Below are positions 39,790 to 48,722 of a DNA stretch of 64,000 nucleotides, piece after piece; within the stretch, counting starts at the first letter, position 1, and the number at the start of each line of letters is the position of its first letter. The position numbers and the translations under genes were made by a program. A model generated the notes under the pieces. It saw only the letters and a list, made by a program, of their open reading frames with translations, was not told the DNA's origin and made no database searches. The stretch is from Bifidobacterium breve (GTDB taxonomy: Bacteria; Actinomycetota; Thermoleophilia; Solirubrobacterales; Solirubrobacteraceae). Location of the stretch: positions 352,908-416,907 of the forward strand of contig CAMCUD010000001.1 of assembly GCA_945878865.1 (NCBI GenBank), written 5' to 3'.

Positions 39790-41462
39790 ACCCCGCGCAG
39801 ATGCTCCTGCCCCGCCGGCGCGACCTCGCAGCCATGGCCGCGACGCCCGGGCCGGACATCGTCGCCGGCCTCACGGTCGCGGTCGTGGCGCTTCCGCTCG
39901 CGCTGGCGTTCGGCATCGCGTCGGGCCTCGGCGCGGGGGCCGGCCTCACGAGCGCGATCGTCGCGGGCCTCGTCGCCGCGGTCTTCGGCGGCAGCCGCGT
40001 GCAGGTCAGCGGGCCGACCGGGGCGATGACCGTCGTACTGGTGCCCATCGTCGCCGCCCACGGCGCCGACGGCGTGCTGATCGTCGGCATGCTCGCCGGC
40101 GGGATCCTGCTCCTGCTCGCCTGGACGGGCGCCGCCCGGGCGATGCGCTTCATCCCGCTGCCCGTCGTCGAAGGGTTCACCATCGGCATCGCGGCGGTCA
40201 TCGCGCTGGGGCAGGTGCCATCCGCCCTCGGGGTGAAGGCCGAAGGGGAGAAGCCGGTGGCGGTCGCCGTCGACGCGATCGGTGGGTGGCTGGCGTCGCC
40301 GGGGATGGCTGCGCCGCTCATCGCCCTCGCCGTCACGCTCGTCATCCTGCTCGCCGGGACGCGGTGGCCGCGACTTCCTGTGGCGCTCGCCGCCGTGGGC
40401 GTCGCCGCCGTCGCGACGTACGCGTTCCAGCTCCCCGTCGCGCACATCGGCACGCTGCCCTCACCGCTGGGCGCGCCCTCGCTGCCGTCGGTCAATCCGC
40501 CGCTGCTCGGAGACCTCCTGCCCGCCGCACTCGCCGTGGCGGCCCTCGCGGCGCTCGAGAGCCTGCTGTCGGCCAGCGTCGCCGACGGGATGACCGTCGG
40601 CGAGCGCCACGACCCCGACCGCGAGCTCGTCGGCCAGGGCATGGCGAACCTCGTCACCCCGCTCTTCGGCGGTGTCCCGGCCACCGCGGCCATCGCCCGT
40701 ACCGCGGTCAACGTCCGCGCCGGCGCACGCTCCCGCCTGGCCGCTGTGACGCACTCGATCGCGCTGCTCGTCGTCGCGCTCGCCGCGGCGTCGCTCGTCG
40801 CCTGGATCCCCCTCGCCGCGCTCGCGGGCGTGCTGTTCGCCACGACGATCCGGATGGTCGACGTGGCGTCGGTCCGCGCGATGTGGCGCGTGCACCGCGC
40901 CGACGCCGCCGTCCTGGGCGTCACCGCCGCCGCCACCCTCGCTCTCGACCTCGTCACCGCCGTCCTCATCGGGCTGGCCGTCGCGGTCGTCGCGGCGCTG
41001 CGCGCCTACGCGCGGGACGCCACCGTCGCCGAGCTCCCGCTCGACACGAGCGACCATGCGCACGCCGAGCGCGCCCTGCTCGCCGACCACGTCATCGCCT
41101 ACCGGATCGACGGGCCGCTCTTCTTCGCCGCGTCACACGCCGCGCTCGTCGATCCCGCCACCCGCGGCGACGTCCGGGTCGTCATCTTCCGGATGTCACA
41201 CCTGACGACGCTCGACACGACCGGCGCCGCGCTGCTCGGCGAGACGATCCGGTCGCTGGAGGGCGCCGGGATCGTGGTGCTGCTCACCGGCCTGCGGCCC
41301 GAGCACGAGCATCTCCTCGAGGAGCTCGGCGTCCTCGGGCATCTGCGTCACGGCAACCACGTCTTCGCGCACACGCCCGACGCAATCGAGCACGCGCTCT
41401 CGCATCTGCGGCGCGAGGGCCCGCCGGGGGCTACGAGCCCGACACCGGCCCGTGCTGCGTGA
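39786..41462 (+). CDS. SulP-family anion transporter with STAS domain
   Basis: A 558-aa SLC26/SulP protein. Membrane domain (about 20-420) starts DIVAGLTVAVVALPLALAFGIASG and carries VSGPTGAMTVVLVPIVA and ALESLLSASVADGMTVGERHDPDRELVGQGMANLVTPLFGGVPATAAIARTAVNVRAGARSRLA. The C-terminal STAS domain (about 440-545) has IFRMSHLTTLDTTGAALL. Sulfate, bicarbonate or another anion could be the substrate. It is translationally coupled to the ArsR-type repressor; its end overlaps the convergent globin gene by 32 nt. Confidence 0.93.
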   Translation: MNPAQMLLPRRRDLAAMAATPGPDIVAGLTVAVVALPLALAFGIASGLGAGAGLTSAIVAGLVAAVFGGSRVQVSGPTGAMTVVLVPIVAAHGADGVLIVGMLAGGILLLLAWTGAARAMRFIPLPVVEGFTIGIAAVIALGQVPSALGVKAEGEKPVAVAVDAIGGWLASPGMAAPLIALAVTLVILLAGTRWPRLPVALAAVGVAAVATYAFQLPVAHIGTLPSPLGAPSLPSVNPPLLGDLLPAALAVAALAALESLLSASVADGMTVGERHDPDRELVGQGMANLVTPLFGGVPATAAIARTAVNVRAGARSRLAAVTHSIALLVVALAAASLVAWIPLAALAGVLFATTIRMVDVASVRAMWRVHRADAAVLGVTAAATLALDLVTAVLIGLAVAVVAALRAYARDATVAELPLDTSDHAHAERALLADHVIAYRIDGPLFFAASHAALVDPATRGDVRVVIFRMSHLTTLDTTGAALLGETIRSLEGAGIVVLLTGLRPEHEHLLEELGVLGHLRHGNHVFAHTPDAIEHALSHLRREGPPGATSPTPARAA

Positions 41463-41889
41463 TCGGCAGGGTCGGCGACGACGTCTCCACCGGCTGGTGC
41501 TCGTCGGCCGGTGACGGGAAGCTCTGCAGGCGCGTGTAGAACGCCTGGGCGACCCGCATCGCGTGGGTCTTGGCGAGGTTCGCCGTCTCGCCCTCGAAGA
41601 GGTCGTCGACCGTGCCCTGCCACAGCGCCAGCCAGCGGCCGAAGTGGCCGGAGCGCAGCTGGACCTTCGCGTGGAGGTCGGCGTGCGGAGGGAACGGACT
41701 GCCGAAGTACGTGCGCTCGCCGAGCAGGATCGTCTCCCAGAACGACGTGATCTGGGGGACGTGCGCCTCGAGATCGAGGTGGGCGACGTCGGTGAAGAGC
41801 CAGCCGATGATCTCGTCGTCGAACGCGCGGGAGTAGAACTCGCGCACGAGGCGCTCGCAGTCGGCGCGCGTGGCGATGTCCGAGGCCAT
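41431..41889 (-). CDS. Group III truncated haemoglobin
   Basis: A 152-aa globin. LVREFYSRAFDDEIIGWLF, ITSFWETILLGERTYFGSPFPPH and FGRWLALWQGTVDDLFEGETANLAKTHAMRVAQAFYTRL follow the group III truncated globin pattern; the proximal His is in RSGHFGRWL. Role in oxygen or NO chemistry is inferred. A Ser/Thr/Pro-rich tail of 25 residues is extra. Confidence 0.88.
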   Translation of the reverse strand: MASDIATRADCERLVREFYSRAFDDEIIGWLFTDVAHLDLEAHVPQITSFWETILLGERTYFGSPFPPHADLHAKVQLRSGHFGRWLALWQGTVDDLFEGETANLAKTHAMRVAQAFYTRLQSFPSPADEHQPVETSSPTLPITQHGPVSGS

Positions 41890-41919
41890 ACCTCCAGGGT
41901 AGGGCCGCAGAACACAAAC

Positions 41920-41957
41920 GGGCCGCCCCCTGCGACTGAGGAGGCAGGGGACGGCCC
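41920..41957 (-). terminator. Intrinsic terminator of amt
   Basis: GGGCCG/CGGCCC (6 bp) and CCCCTGC/GCAGGGG (7 bp) with one mismatch and a 10-nt loop. On the minus strand it is followed by GTTTGTGTTCT, the only T-rich tail of this kind in the window. It lies 27 nt after the amt stop. Confidence 0.8.
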
Positions 41958-41984
41958 GGTGTTCACGCCGATGACGGCGGAATC

Positions 41985-43220
41985 TCAGGCGAAGGCGTAC
42001 GCCTCCTCGCCGTGGACGACCTGGTCCACGCCGGCGAGCTCCGCCTCGTTCTCGACGCGGAAGCCGATGGTCTTCTCGATCGCGAAGCCGATCACGAAGG
42101 TGATCACCAGCGAGTAGAGGGCCACACCGACCGACGCGACCACCTGGACGATGAGCTGGTCGAAGCCACCGCCGAAGAACAGCCCGGTGCCCGTGGCGAA
42201 GAAGCCGAGGTACCAGCAGCCGAGGAAGCCGCCGACGCCGTGGATGCCCACCACGTCGAGGGAGTCGTCGAAGCCGAAGCGGTACTTCATCTCGATCGCC
42301 ATGGAGCAGAGACCGCCGGCCAGGAGGCCGAGCAGGATCGCCCAGATCGGGTACAGGTTGGCGCACGCCGGGGTGATCGCCACGAGGCCGGCGATCGCGC
42401 CGGAGCCCGCGCCCGTCGAGGTGGCCTTGCCCTCCTTGATGCGCTCGATGGCGATCCACCCGAGGATGCCCGCCGTCGCCGCGGAGAACGTGTTGATGAT
42501 GATCAGCCCGAGGCCGTCGAAGTCCGTCAGCGCGGCCGCGCCGCCGTTGAACCCGAACCACCCCATGAAGAGGATCGCCACGCCGATGAGCGTGAGCGGC
42601 ACGTTGTGCGCCTTGTCGGCGCCCTTGGCGAAGCCGACGCGCTTGCCGAGCACGATCGCCAGCGCGAGTGCGGCGGCGGCGGAGTTGATGTGCACCGCGG
42701 TCCCGCCGGCGTAGTCGATCGTCGAGACGTCGAAGCCGAAGGTGTCGCCGAGGTCGAAGACCCAGCCGCCCGGGCTCCACACCCAGCCGGCGACGAGGAA
42801 GTAGTTGAACGTCGCCCAGAGCCCCGCGAAGAGCATCCACGGCAGGAAGCGCGACCGGTCGGCGATCGCGCCGGACACGAGTGCGACGGTCGCCATCGCG
42901 AACGTCGAGCCATAGAACACGGCGAGGAACGAGTCATTGTTCTTCTCGGACTTCGCCAAGTCCGTGAGCCCGAAGTCCGAGAACGGACTCCCGACGAAGT
43001 GCGGGATGAGGTTGCCATCACCGCTGGCCATCGTGCCCATGTTGAAGCCGTAGAGCACCCACAGCACTCCAACGATGCCCATGGCGCCGAAGCTCAGCAT
43101 CAGCATGCTGATGACCGACTTCGACTTGACCAGGCCGCCATAGAAGAAGGCGATGCCCGGCGTCATGAAAAGGACGATGACGCCCGCAATCAAGTACCAG
43201 GCGATTTGTCCGCTGTCCAC
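41985..43220 (-). CDS. amt: Ammonium transporter
   Basis: A 411-aa Amt/MEP channel with 11 helices: MTPGIAFFYGGLVKSKSVISMLMLSFGAMGIV, DYAGGTAVHINSAAAALALAIVLGKR (first pore His), GWFGFNGGAAAL, GSGAIAGLVAITPACANL and DDSLDVVGIHGVGGFLG (second pore His). The charged tail VVHGEEAYAFA is typical. GTG start with GAGAGGA 5 nt upstream. No glnK (PII) gene follows, unlike many amt loci. Confidence 0.97.
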   Translation of the reverse strand: MDSGQIAWYLIAGVIVLFMTPGIAFFYGGLVKSKSVISMLMLSFGAMGIVGVLWVLYGFNMGTMASGDGNLIPHFVGSPFSDFGLTDLAKSEKNNDSFLAVFYGSTFAMATVALVSGAIADRSRFLPWMLFAGLWATFNYFLVAGWVWSPGGWVFDLGDTFGFDVSTIDYAGGTAVHINSAAAALALAIVLGKRVGFAKGADKAHNVPLTLIGVAILFMGWFGFNGGAAALTDFDGLGLIIINTFSAATAGILGWIAIERIKEGKATSTGAGSGAIAGLVAITPACANLYPIWAILLGLLAGGLCSMAIEMKYRFGFDDSLDVVGIHGVGGFLGCWYLGFFATGTGLFFGGGFDQLIVQVVASVGVALYSLVITFVIGFAIEKTIGFRVENEAELAGVDQVVHGEEAYAFA

Positions 43221-43258
43221 GAGGTTCCTCTCTCTATCTCACTGCTGGGGAGGCGACA

Positions 43259-43337
43259 CGCTAGATCTCGGAGGAGGCAGGTTCACTCGACACGCGGGAG
43301 ACAATCCGCGGTCCCTGTCTCGACCGTGCGTCTAGCG
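43259..43337 (-). other. Structured spacer between nucS and amt
   Basis: The 124-nt spacer holds long-range arms CGCTAGA (43259-43265) and TCTAGCG (43331-43337) enclosing GAGACA/TGTCTC (43298-43303 and 43316-43321). It may combine a nucS terminator with the amt leader. No known riboswitch motif is evident. Confidence 0.35.
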
Positions 43338-43344
43338 CGGCGCG

Positions 43345-44016
43345 CTACGCGAACAGCGTGAGCTCGGGCTCGCGGTCGCCCCGCACGACGGCGAGATCGA
43401 CCTCGACCCAGCCGATTCCGCGAGCCTCGGCGAGGACCCGGGCCTGCGGCTTGACCACCTGCGCGGCGAGCACGCCGCGGACCTCGTGCATCGCCGGATC
43501 CTGGCGGATGCGCTCGAGGTAGCGGGTGAGCTGCTCGACGGCGTCGATGGTGCCGATCCGCTTGATCTCGACGGCGACCCAGCCGTCGGACTCGTCGCGG
43601 CACATGAGGTCGACCGGCCCGATGTCCGTCGGCCATTCGCGGCGCACGAGGCGGAAGCCCTCGCCGCACCAGTGCGGCGCGGCGGCCAGCGCCTCCTGCA
43701 GGTGCGCCTCGACGCCATCCTTCTCCAGCTCGGCGGCCTCACCCATGTCGTGGGTGACGTCGGAGAGGACCTCGGCGATCCGGATGTCGAGGCGGTCCTC
43801 GGTCTTGCCGGCGAACTTGCGTACGACGATGTGGTCGTCGGACTCCTCGATGACCGTAGGCGGGGTCATCCAGTTCTGCGGCTTGTACCCGCCGGTGTCG
43901 GCGTGGACCATGACCGAGCCGTCGGCCTTGATCATGAGCAGCCGCAGGGCCTCGGGGAGGACCGCGGTGAGCCGGCCGGTGTAGGTGACCTCGCAGCGGG
44001 CGACGATGAGACGCAC
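43345..44016 (-). CDS. nucS: Mismatch-specific endonuclease NucS (EndoMS)
   Basis: A 223-aa enzyme for the MutS/MutL-independent mismatch repair of actinobacteria. N-terminal dimer/DNA domain RLIVARCEVTYTGRLTAVLPEALRLLMIKADGSVMVHADTGGYKPQNWM; C-terminal RecB-like nuclease (about 110-220) with DIGPVDLMCRD (Asp), VAVEIKRIGTIDAVEQLTRYL (ExK). The very end LTLFA resembles a beta-clamp-binding tail. GTG 44016 is chosen over GTG 44025 because it restores the usual MRL N-terminus and lies 7 nt after TACGGT. Confidence 0.95.
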   Translation of the reverse strand: MRLIVARCEVTYTGRLTAVLPEALRLLMIKADGSVMVHADTGGYKPQNWMTPPTVIEESDDHIVVRKFAGKTEDRLDIRIAEVLSDVTHDMGEAAELEKDGVEAHLQEALAAAPHWCGEGFRLVRREWPTDIGPVDLMCRDESDGWVAVEIKRIGTIDAVEQLTRYLERIRQDPAMHEVRGVLAAQVVKPQARVLAEARGIGWVEVDLAVVRGDREPELTLFA

Positions 44017-44023
44017 GCCGGTC

Positions 44024-44029
44024 ACCGTA
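44024..44029 (-). promoter_or_regulatory. -10 box of nucS (leaderless)
   Basis: TACGGT on the minus strand, 7 nt before GTG 44016; decides the nucS start. Confidence 0.55.
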
Positions 44030-44039
44030 CCGAGCCAGG

Positions 44040-44102
44040 GTGACGTTCGCGCCCTGCCGAACGTCCGATCACCGTCGCCAGAGCGACGGCGATCGGACGT
44101 TC
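44040..44102. repeat. Dispersed hairpin repeat, copy 1
   Basis: The 15-mer GTGACGTTCGCGCCC (44040-44054) is followed by a hairpin: GAACGTCCGATC (44059-44070) and GATCGGACGTTC (44091-44102), inner CCGTCGC-CAGA-GCGACGG. The same 15-mer and a related hairpin recur at 50574-50621 in the other relative orientation. Located at the 3-prime side of the zinc peptidase gene. Confidence 0.75.
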
Positions 44103-44117
44103 AGCGCGCGGGGGCGA

Positions 44118-46703
44118 CTACAGCGGCGACCCGTCCGCGTTGACGCGCTGGATGCGCATCTTGAACTCCCACGAGTAGCCCAGCACCACCGGGTGACCGT
44201 GGTTGTCGGCGTTCCACGTCTTCGTGCCGGTCTGCGTGAGCGTGATCGGCTTGCCGCCCTCGAGGTCGCTCATCAGGACACCCGATTCGGTCAGCTCGCC
44301 CGCTTCCACGTAGTTGTCGAGGCTGCCGACGTTGCAGACGGAATCGTCGGCGTCGAAGTAGCCCGCGATCGCCGGCGGCACCCACCACCGCAGTGTCGCC
44401 TCCTGCGCGTCACGAGACTCGGCGGACAACGTGAACCCGACGTCGAAGCCGCCGTGCTTCGGGTCATGCCGCGTGGCGGTGCACGACGTCTTCGGGCCGC
44501 CGTCGTCCCAGCCCTTGCATCCCTTGAGGATGTGGTCGAACGACGCCTCGGGCGCGTGGATCTTGAACGTCCCCTCCAGCCCGGTGCCGACCTTCGCGCG
44601 CTTGACGATGTTCTCGTCGGGCGTGTAGCCCTGGCCGTCCGCTGCGGCGACGAAGTGCAGCTGGTCGCGCGTCTCGAAGCCGTCGAGCCCGCACAGGCCG
44701 TCGGGCGAGCTGCCCGGCCGCCAGCCATCGACGTCGTAGGTGAGCTGACCCCACAGCACCTCGAAGTGCCACGGCAGGTCCTCGCAGGTGTCGCGCAGCG
44801 CCATCTCCGGTGTGCCCTTGATGCCCGCGCCGTCGGCGAACATCTCCTTGAGCTGCGAGTTCGCGTAGACGAGCACGATCTCCGACACGTTCTGCTGCGG
44901 CGTGTCGCGGCAGAGCCGCACGCGCTCCTTGCCGCTCCAGTCCTCCCACCGCGTCGACCCGTCCGCAAGCGTGAGGATCGCGCCGATCCGCGCGTCCGGA
45001 TCGCCGGCGAGCGTGTTCTTGAACGTGATCTCACGCAGCTTGTCGTCGGTGACCTGGTACTGCTTGTAGTCGCGTCCGCGCGGGCCGAGGCTGAACTCCG
45101 CGTACGCCGTACGCTTCTCCTGGCCGGCGAGGAACAGGTGCACGGGGACCACCGGCTTGTAGTTCGGGCGCAGGTCGTAGGAGTAGCGGTCCCAGTCCGT
45201 GAAGGACGGGTACGGCGCGCGGTTCCAGGCGTGCTTGGCGAAGTCGAGGAACTTCTGGCGCCACCTGCCCATACCGGTGTCGGCGGCGTGGAGCGCGTCC
45301 TGCTTGGGCAGCGCCTCGTACGTCTTGCGGATCGAGCCCTCCCCGAGGGTCTTCTCCATCCACAGGAACAGCGGCCACGACTCGTAGTCGCCGAGCGTGA
45401 TGTCGCTCTGGGGGAACTCCATCCGCAGCTTGAAGAAGTGCTCGGAGTCGTCGAGCGGGAACGCGGAGTGCGCCGCCCAGTTGGCCGAACCCTCGTCGAG
45501 CCACGTCGCGTCCTCGCAGCCGGCCGCGTACGCATACGACATCTGGAACGCGTGGAACAGCTCATGCGCCAGGGTGAAGCGGGTGCTGAACGTCGCGTTG
45601 TGGGCGTTGGCCACGATGAAGCCGGGGTAACCCTCGCAGTCGGCCGGCGTGTCGGTCGCCAGCGAGGCCGGGATCGTGACCGCCGCCTTCCACGAGATCG
45701 GGTGGATGTAGACGTCGAGCGCCCCGTCCGGGCCGTGGTAGCACTTCACCTTGGCGTCGGAGAGCGGCTCGCGGCCGAGGATCTGCTTGAAGCGGGCGTA
45801 GGCGGTCGTCAGGTCGGCGGCCATCGCCTTGGCCTGCGCGCCGTCCTCCGGGCGCTCCTTCAGCCACGACAGGCGGATCTTGCCCGCGGCGGCGGGGATG
45901 CTCGTCCACGCCTTGTCCTTGAACTGGTCGCTCATGCACTCGGCGGGGTCCCCCGCGTCCGCGGCCTTGCCCTTCGCCTTGGCGTCGCGGACGGGCGGCG
46001 GCAGGAAGTACGGCCCGATCTGCCGGCGAACCGCCTTCGAGAGGGTCTTCCAGCGGCTGGCGGCCTCCCGCATGACGGTGTCGTCGTCCTGGCCTGTCGC
46101 CGCGCCGGCGTATCGCGAAGGGAGGCGCGCGTCGCCGAAGACGGCGAAGACGCGGTACGCGAGCGCCGTGTCGGCCTTCAGCCGGCCGGCGGCGACGTCG
46201 GCGGTGATGAGATCCCGGGCGCTCTTGACCTCGGTGCCGGCCGCCTGCACGTTGAGGCGGCCCGGCGCGACGCGACAGTTGTTGCGCTCGTCGCGCTCAC
46301 GCACCTTGCCCGGATCGTCGACGCACGCGATGACCCGCACCGCACCGGCCGGGTGCGTCGACGGGATCGCAACCTGGAACGCCAGCGTCGCACGGCGCCC
46401 GCGCGAGACCTTGACCTTCGCGTCGAGGCGCGTGTCGTCCTTCGAGCGCCTGCCGTCCTTCGAGAGATAGACGACGACGGGTGGACGCGCACGCGTCGTG
46501 CCCGAGGCACCGACGACCACGCGGACGGGCAGCGCGGCGCCGGCGGCGCCGCTCGGGAGCGTCCGCACCGACGTCACGCGCAGGTCGGGCTTGGCCGCAG
46601 CACGAGCCGGGGGCGGGGCGAGCAGCGGGGTGGCGCCGAGCGCCAGGAGCGACAGTGAGGCGGCGACGCGCGCCGCAGGAGACGAGGTGGGCATGGACCG
46701 CAT
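44118..46703 (-). CDS. Secreted CARDB/gluzincin zinc metallopeptidase
   Basis: An 861-aa exported protein. Signal peptide (RVAASLSLLALGATPLLA, cut near ARA). Residues about 40-140 form a CARDB/Ig-like domain (PDLRVTSVRTLPSG, ACVDDPGKVRERDERNNC). The catalytic region has HExxH near residue 378 (TLAHELFHAFQ) and a downstream Glu near 402 in ATWLDEGSANWAA, a gluzincin arrangement. The remainder (about 550-861) is Cys-containing and beta-rich without a recognised family. ATG 46703 is chosen; 46694 is possible. Confidence 0.8.
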   Translation of the reverse strand: MRSMPTSSPAARVAASLSLLALGATPLLAPPPARAAAKPDLRVTSVRTLPSGAAGAALPVRVVVGASGTTRARPPVVVYLSKDGRRSKDDTRLDAKVKVSRGRRATLAFQVAIPSTHPAGAVRVIACVDDPGKVRERDERNNCRVAPGRLNVQAAGTEVKSARDLITADVAAGRLKADTALAYRVFAVFGDARLPSRYAGAATGQDDDTVMREAASRWKTLSKAVRRQIGPYFLPPPVRDAKAKGKAADAGDPAECMSDQFKDKAWTSIPAAAGKIRLSWLKERPEDGAQAKAMAADLTTAYARFKQILGREPLSDAKVKCYHGPDGALDVYIHPISWKAAVTIPASLATDTPADCEGYPGFIVANAHNATFSTRFTLAHELFHAFQMSYAYAAGCEDATWLDEGSANWAAHSAFPLDDSEHFFKLRMEFPQSDITLGDYESWPLFLWMEKTLGEGSIRKTYEALPKQDALHAADTGMGRWRQKFLDFAKHAWNRAPYPSFTDWDRYSYDLRPNYKPVVPVHLFLAGQEKRTAYAEFSLGPRGRDYKQYQVTDDKLREITFKNTLAGDPDARIGAILTLADGSTRWEDWSGKERVRLCRDTPQQNVSEIVLVYANSQLKEMFADGAGIKGTPEMALRDTCEDLPWHFEVLWGQLTYDVDGWRPGSSPDGLCGLDGFETRDQLHFVAAADGQGYTPDENIVKRAKVGTGLEGTFKIHAPEASFDHILKGCKGWDDGGPKTSCTATRHDPKHGGFDVGFTLSAESRDAQEATLRWWVPPAIAGYFDADDSVCNVGSLDNYVEAGELTESGVLMSDLEGGKPITLTQTGTKTWNADNHGHPVVLGYSWEFKMRIQRVNADGSPL

Positions 46704-46783
46704 GCTGCGGCCCACGCCGGGTTCGCACATCGGGGGCGACCCCAGCGTCGCCCCCCAAATCTCGTACGCCTCGTCCTAAGGGA

Positions 46784-48490
46784 CTACTTGACGGTGAACT
46801 GCTTCCAGGGCGTCGCCGACTTCTTGTACGGCTTCTTGCCCTTGTAGATCGCGCGCACGCGCCACTTGCCCTTGAACTTCAGCTTCTGGTTGAACGTGAA
46901 CGCCTTGTTCGCGTTCTTCGAGCCGCCGTGGATCTTCTTCCAGCCGCCCTTGCGCTTGGCCTGCCAGACGACCTCGACCTTGCCGTAGATCCCGAAGTCG
47001 AGTTCGGGGGCCACGAGTTTGCCGCTGTAGGAGACCTTCAGCGGGTTCTTCTTGGCCTTCGTGAACTTGACCTTCGTGAACTGCGTCTTGGTCGGCGGCA
47101 GGTTCGCCGGGTCGACCCGGAAGAACTGGATCGACTGCTCGCTGACGTTGCCGTTGGTGTCCTTGGCCTCGACGGTCAGCGTGTGCGCGCCGAACGGGAG
47201 CTTGCGGACGCCCTGCCAGTTGCGGTAGGCGGGCTCCTTGACGTAGTCGCGGACGGTGCCGACGGCCGAGCCCTTCGGCGGGGTGAAGTTCTCGATCTCC
47301 ACGCCGTCGACGGAGAACGTCATCCGCGCAACGTCCTTATCCGGGGTGTCGGCCTTGAAGATGAGCTTGTCGAACACCTTCCGGTTGGGGCCCGGCGAGT
47401 AGATCCGGATCGACGGCGGACTGAAGTCGCCGCAGGCGCCCGTGAGCTTGTCGCCGCCGCGGGCGAAGTCCTTGAACGCCTGGTAGGCGGGCTTGTCCTT
47501 GCCGTCGGGACGGCGCAGGCCGTAGCGGCCCAGCTCCGTGTCGTCAGCGGTGCGGTCCTTGGCCTCGAACCAGATCGCGATCTCGACGTACGGGTCCGCC
47601 GCGAGGCAGTGGTACGCCTGCGAGAGGTATGCGGCCTGCTTGGCCTCCGTGACGCCGGCGGCCTTCTGGCCGGCCCACGCGCCGCGGCCGCACTGGGTCT
47701 TCGTCGTCGACCAGCCCAGCTCGGACATGTAGATCGGCTTGTCGTCGCCGTTGGCCAGCATCGAGGCGCGGACCTCGCGGTAGCCGAGGAACGGGAACTG
47801 GCCGATCCGGCCGTTGGCCTCCTTGTAGAACTCGTTCGGCGACGCGATGTTGCAGGCGGTGTCGGTGTGGACCGAGACCGCGTCGAACGAGCCCTTCGCC
47901 CCGGCGGCGTACGCCTGCTCGAGGTAGCTGTAGTTGTTGCCGGTGGTCGGGCCGAAGGAGACCTTGACGTTCGGGTCGATCTCCTTGATCGCCGGGTAGG
48001 CGGCCTTCAGGAGCTCCGTGTACTTCGCGGCGTCGACGGTGCCCTTCCAGAAGATCGCCTCGTCCTGCTCGTTCCAGATCTCGTAGACCTCGACGCGGCC
48101 GGCGAACTCGCGGGCGATGCGCTGCATGAACGACGCGAAGTCCTTCGGATCCGTCGGCGGGGTGTGCGGGTCGGCGCTGCCACTCGCCCAGGTCGGCGAG
48201 CCGACGACGGTGAGCATCGTCTTGACGCCCGCGGCCTGCTCGCGGTCCATCGTCTGCTTGTAGAAGCCGACGAGTGACTGGTCGATCGTGCCCTTCGAGG
48301 GCTCGAAGCGGTTCCACTCGAGGAAGTGGCGCGCCCACTTGGCGCCCGTGTCGGAGAGCATCGACATCGACTCGTCGCTGCCGCCGTTGTCGATGCCCTG
48401 GACGTTGAGTCCGGGTTCGGCAGCGGAGGCGGTCGCGGCCGGAGCCAGCAGGGCGAGCAGGAGGGTGCAGCAGGTGAGCAGTCGTCGCAT
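46784..48490 (-). CDS. Secreted GH39/GH5-like glycosidase with Ig-like C-terminus
   Basis: A 568-aa exported enzyme. Signal peptide MRRLLTCCTLLLALLAPAATASAAEP; TIM-barrel (about 30-345) with acid/base Glu near 140 (VEVYEIWNEQDE) and nucleophile Glu near 257 (IYMSELGWSTTK); then two beta-sandwich modules (about 355-460 FDKLIFKADTPDKDVARMTFSVDGVEIENF; about 470-568, Lys-rich, VSYSGKLVAPELDFGIYG). Probably acts on polysaccharides outside the cell. Larger cousin of the protein at 8876; both have clan-A catalytic pairs. Confidence 0.85.
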   Translation of the reverse strand: MRRLLTCCTLLLALLAPAATASAAEPGLNVQGIDNGGSDESMSMLSDTGAKWARHFLEWNRFEPSKGTIDQSLVGFYKQTMDREQAAGVKTMLTVVGSPTWASGSADPHTPPTDPKDFASFMQRIAREFAGRVEVYEIWNEQDEAIFWKGTVDAAKYTELLKAAYPAIKEIDPNVKVSFGPTTGNNYSYLEQAYAAGAKGSFDAVSVHTDTACNIASPNEFYKEANGRIGQFPFLGYREVRASMLANGDDKPIYMSELGWSTTKTQCGRGAWAGQKAAGVTEAKQAAYLSQAYHCLAADPYVEIAIWFEAKDRTADDTELGRYGLRRPDGKDKPAYQAFKDFARGGDKLTGACGDFSPPSIRIYSPGPNRKVFDKLIFKADTPDKDVARMTFSVDGVEIENFTPPKGSAVGTVRDYVKEPAYRNWQGVRKLPFGAHTLTVEAKDTNGNVSEQSIQFFRVDPANLPPTKTQFTKVKFTKAKKNPLKVSYSGKLVAPELDFGIYGKVEVVWQAKRKGGWKKIHGGSKNANKAFTFNQKLKFKGKWRVRAIYKGKKPYKKSATPWKQFTVK

Positions 48491-48722
48491 GGGGGCGTGT
48501 GGGGTGGGAGGCGGGAGCCGCGCGGGAGACCGCGCCGTGTCCCCGGAATCGGCCGATGGCGCGGTGCCGGCCACCTTCGGGCCACGGTAGTGGACAACCC
48601 GTCGAGTCCTCCTGCACCTGGCGCGCGCAAACCTTGGGGTGAGGTTTCGGGTGGTGCCCGATGCCGGCGGGGGTTCGGGAGCGCAGGATGCGCGCATGAC
48701 CTCGATCCGAAAGGACCCCCGC

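Noticed and set aside
44040..46658. Long open frame antisense to the zinc peptidase gene
   Set aside because: No domain or start signal; the opposite strand has a signal peptide, HExxH motif and normal codon use.
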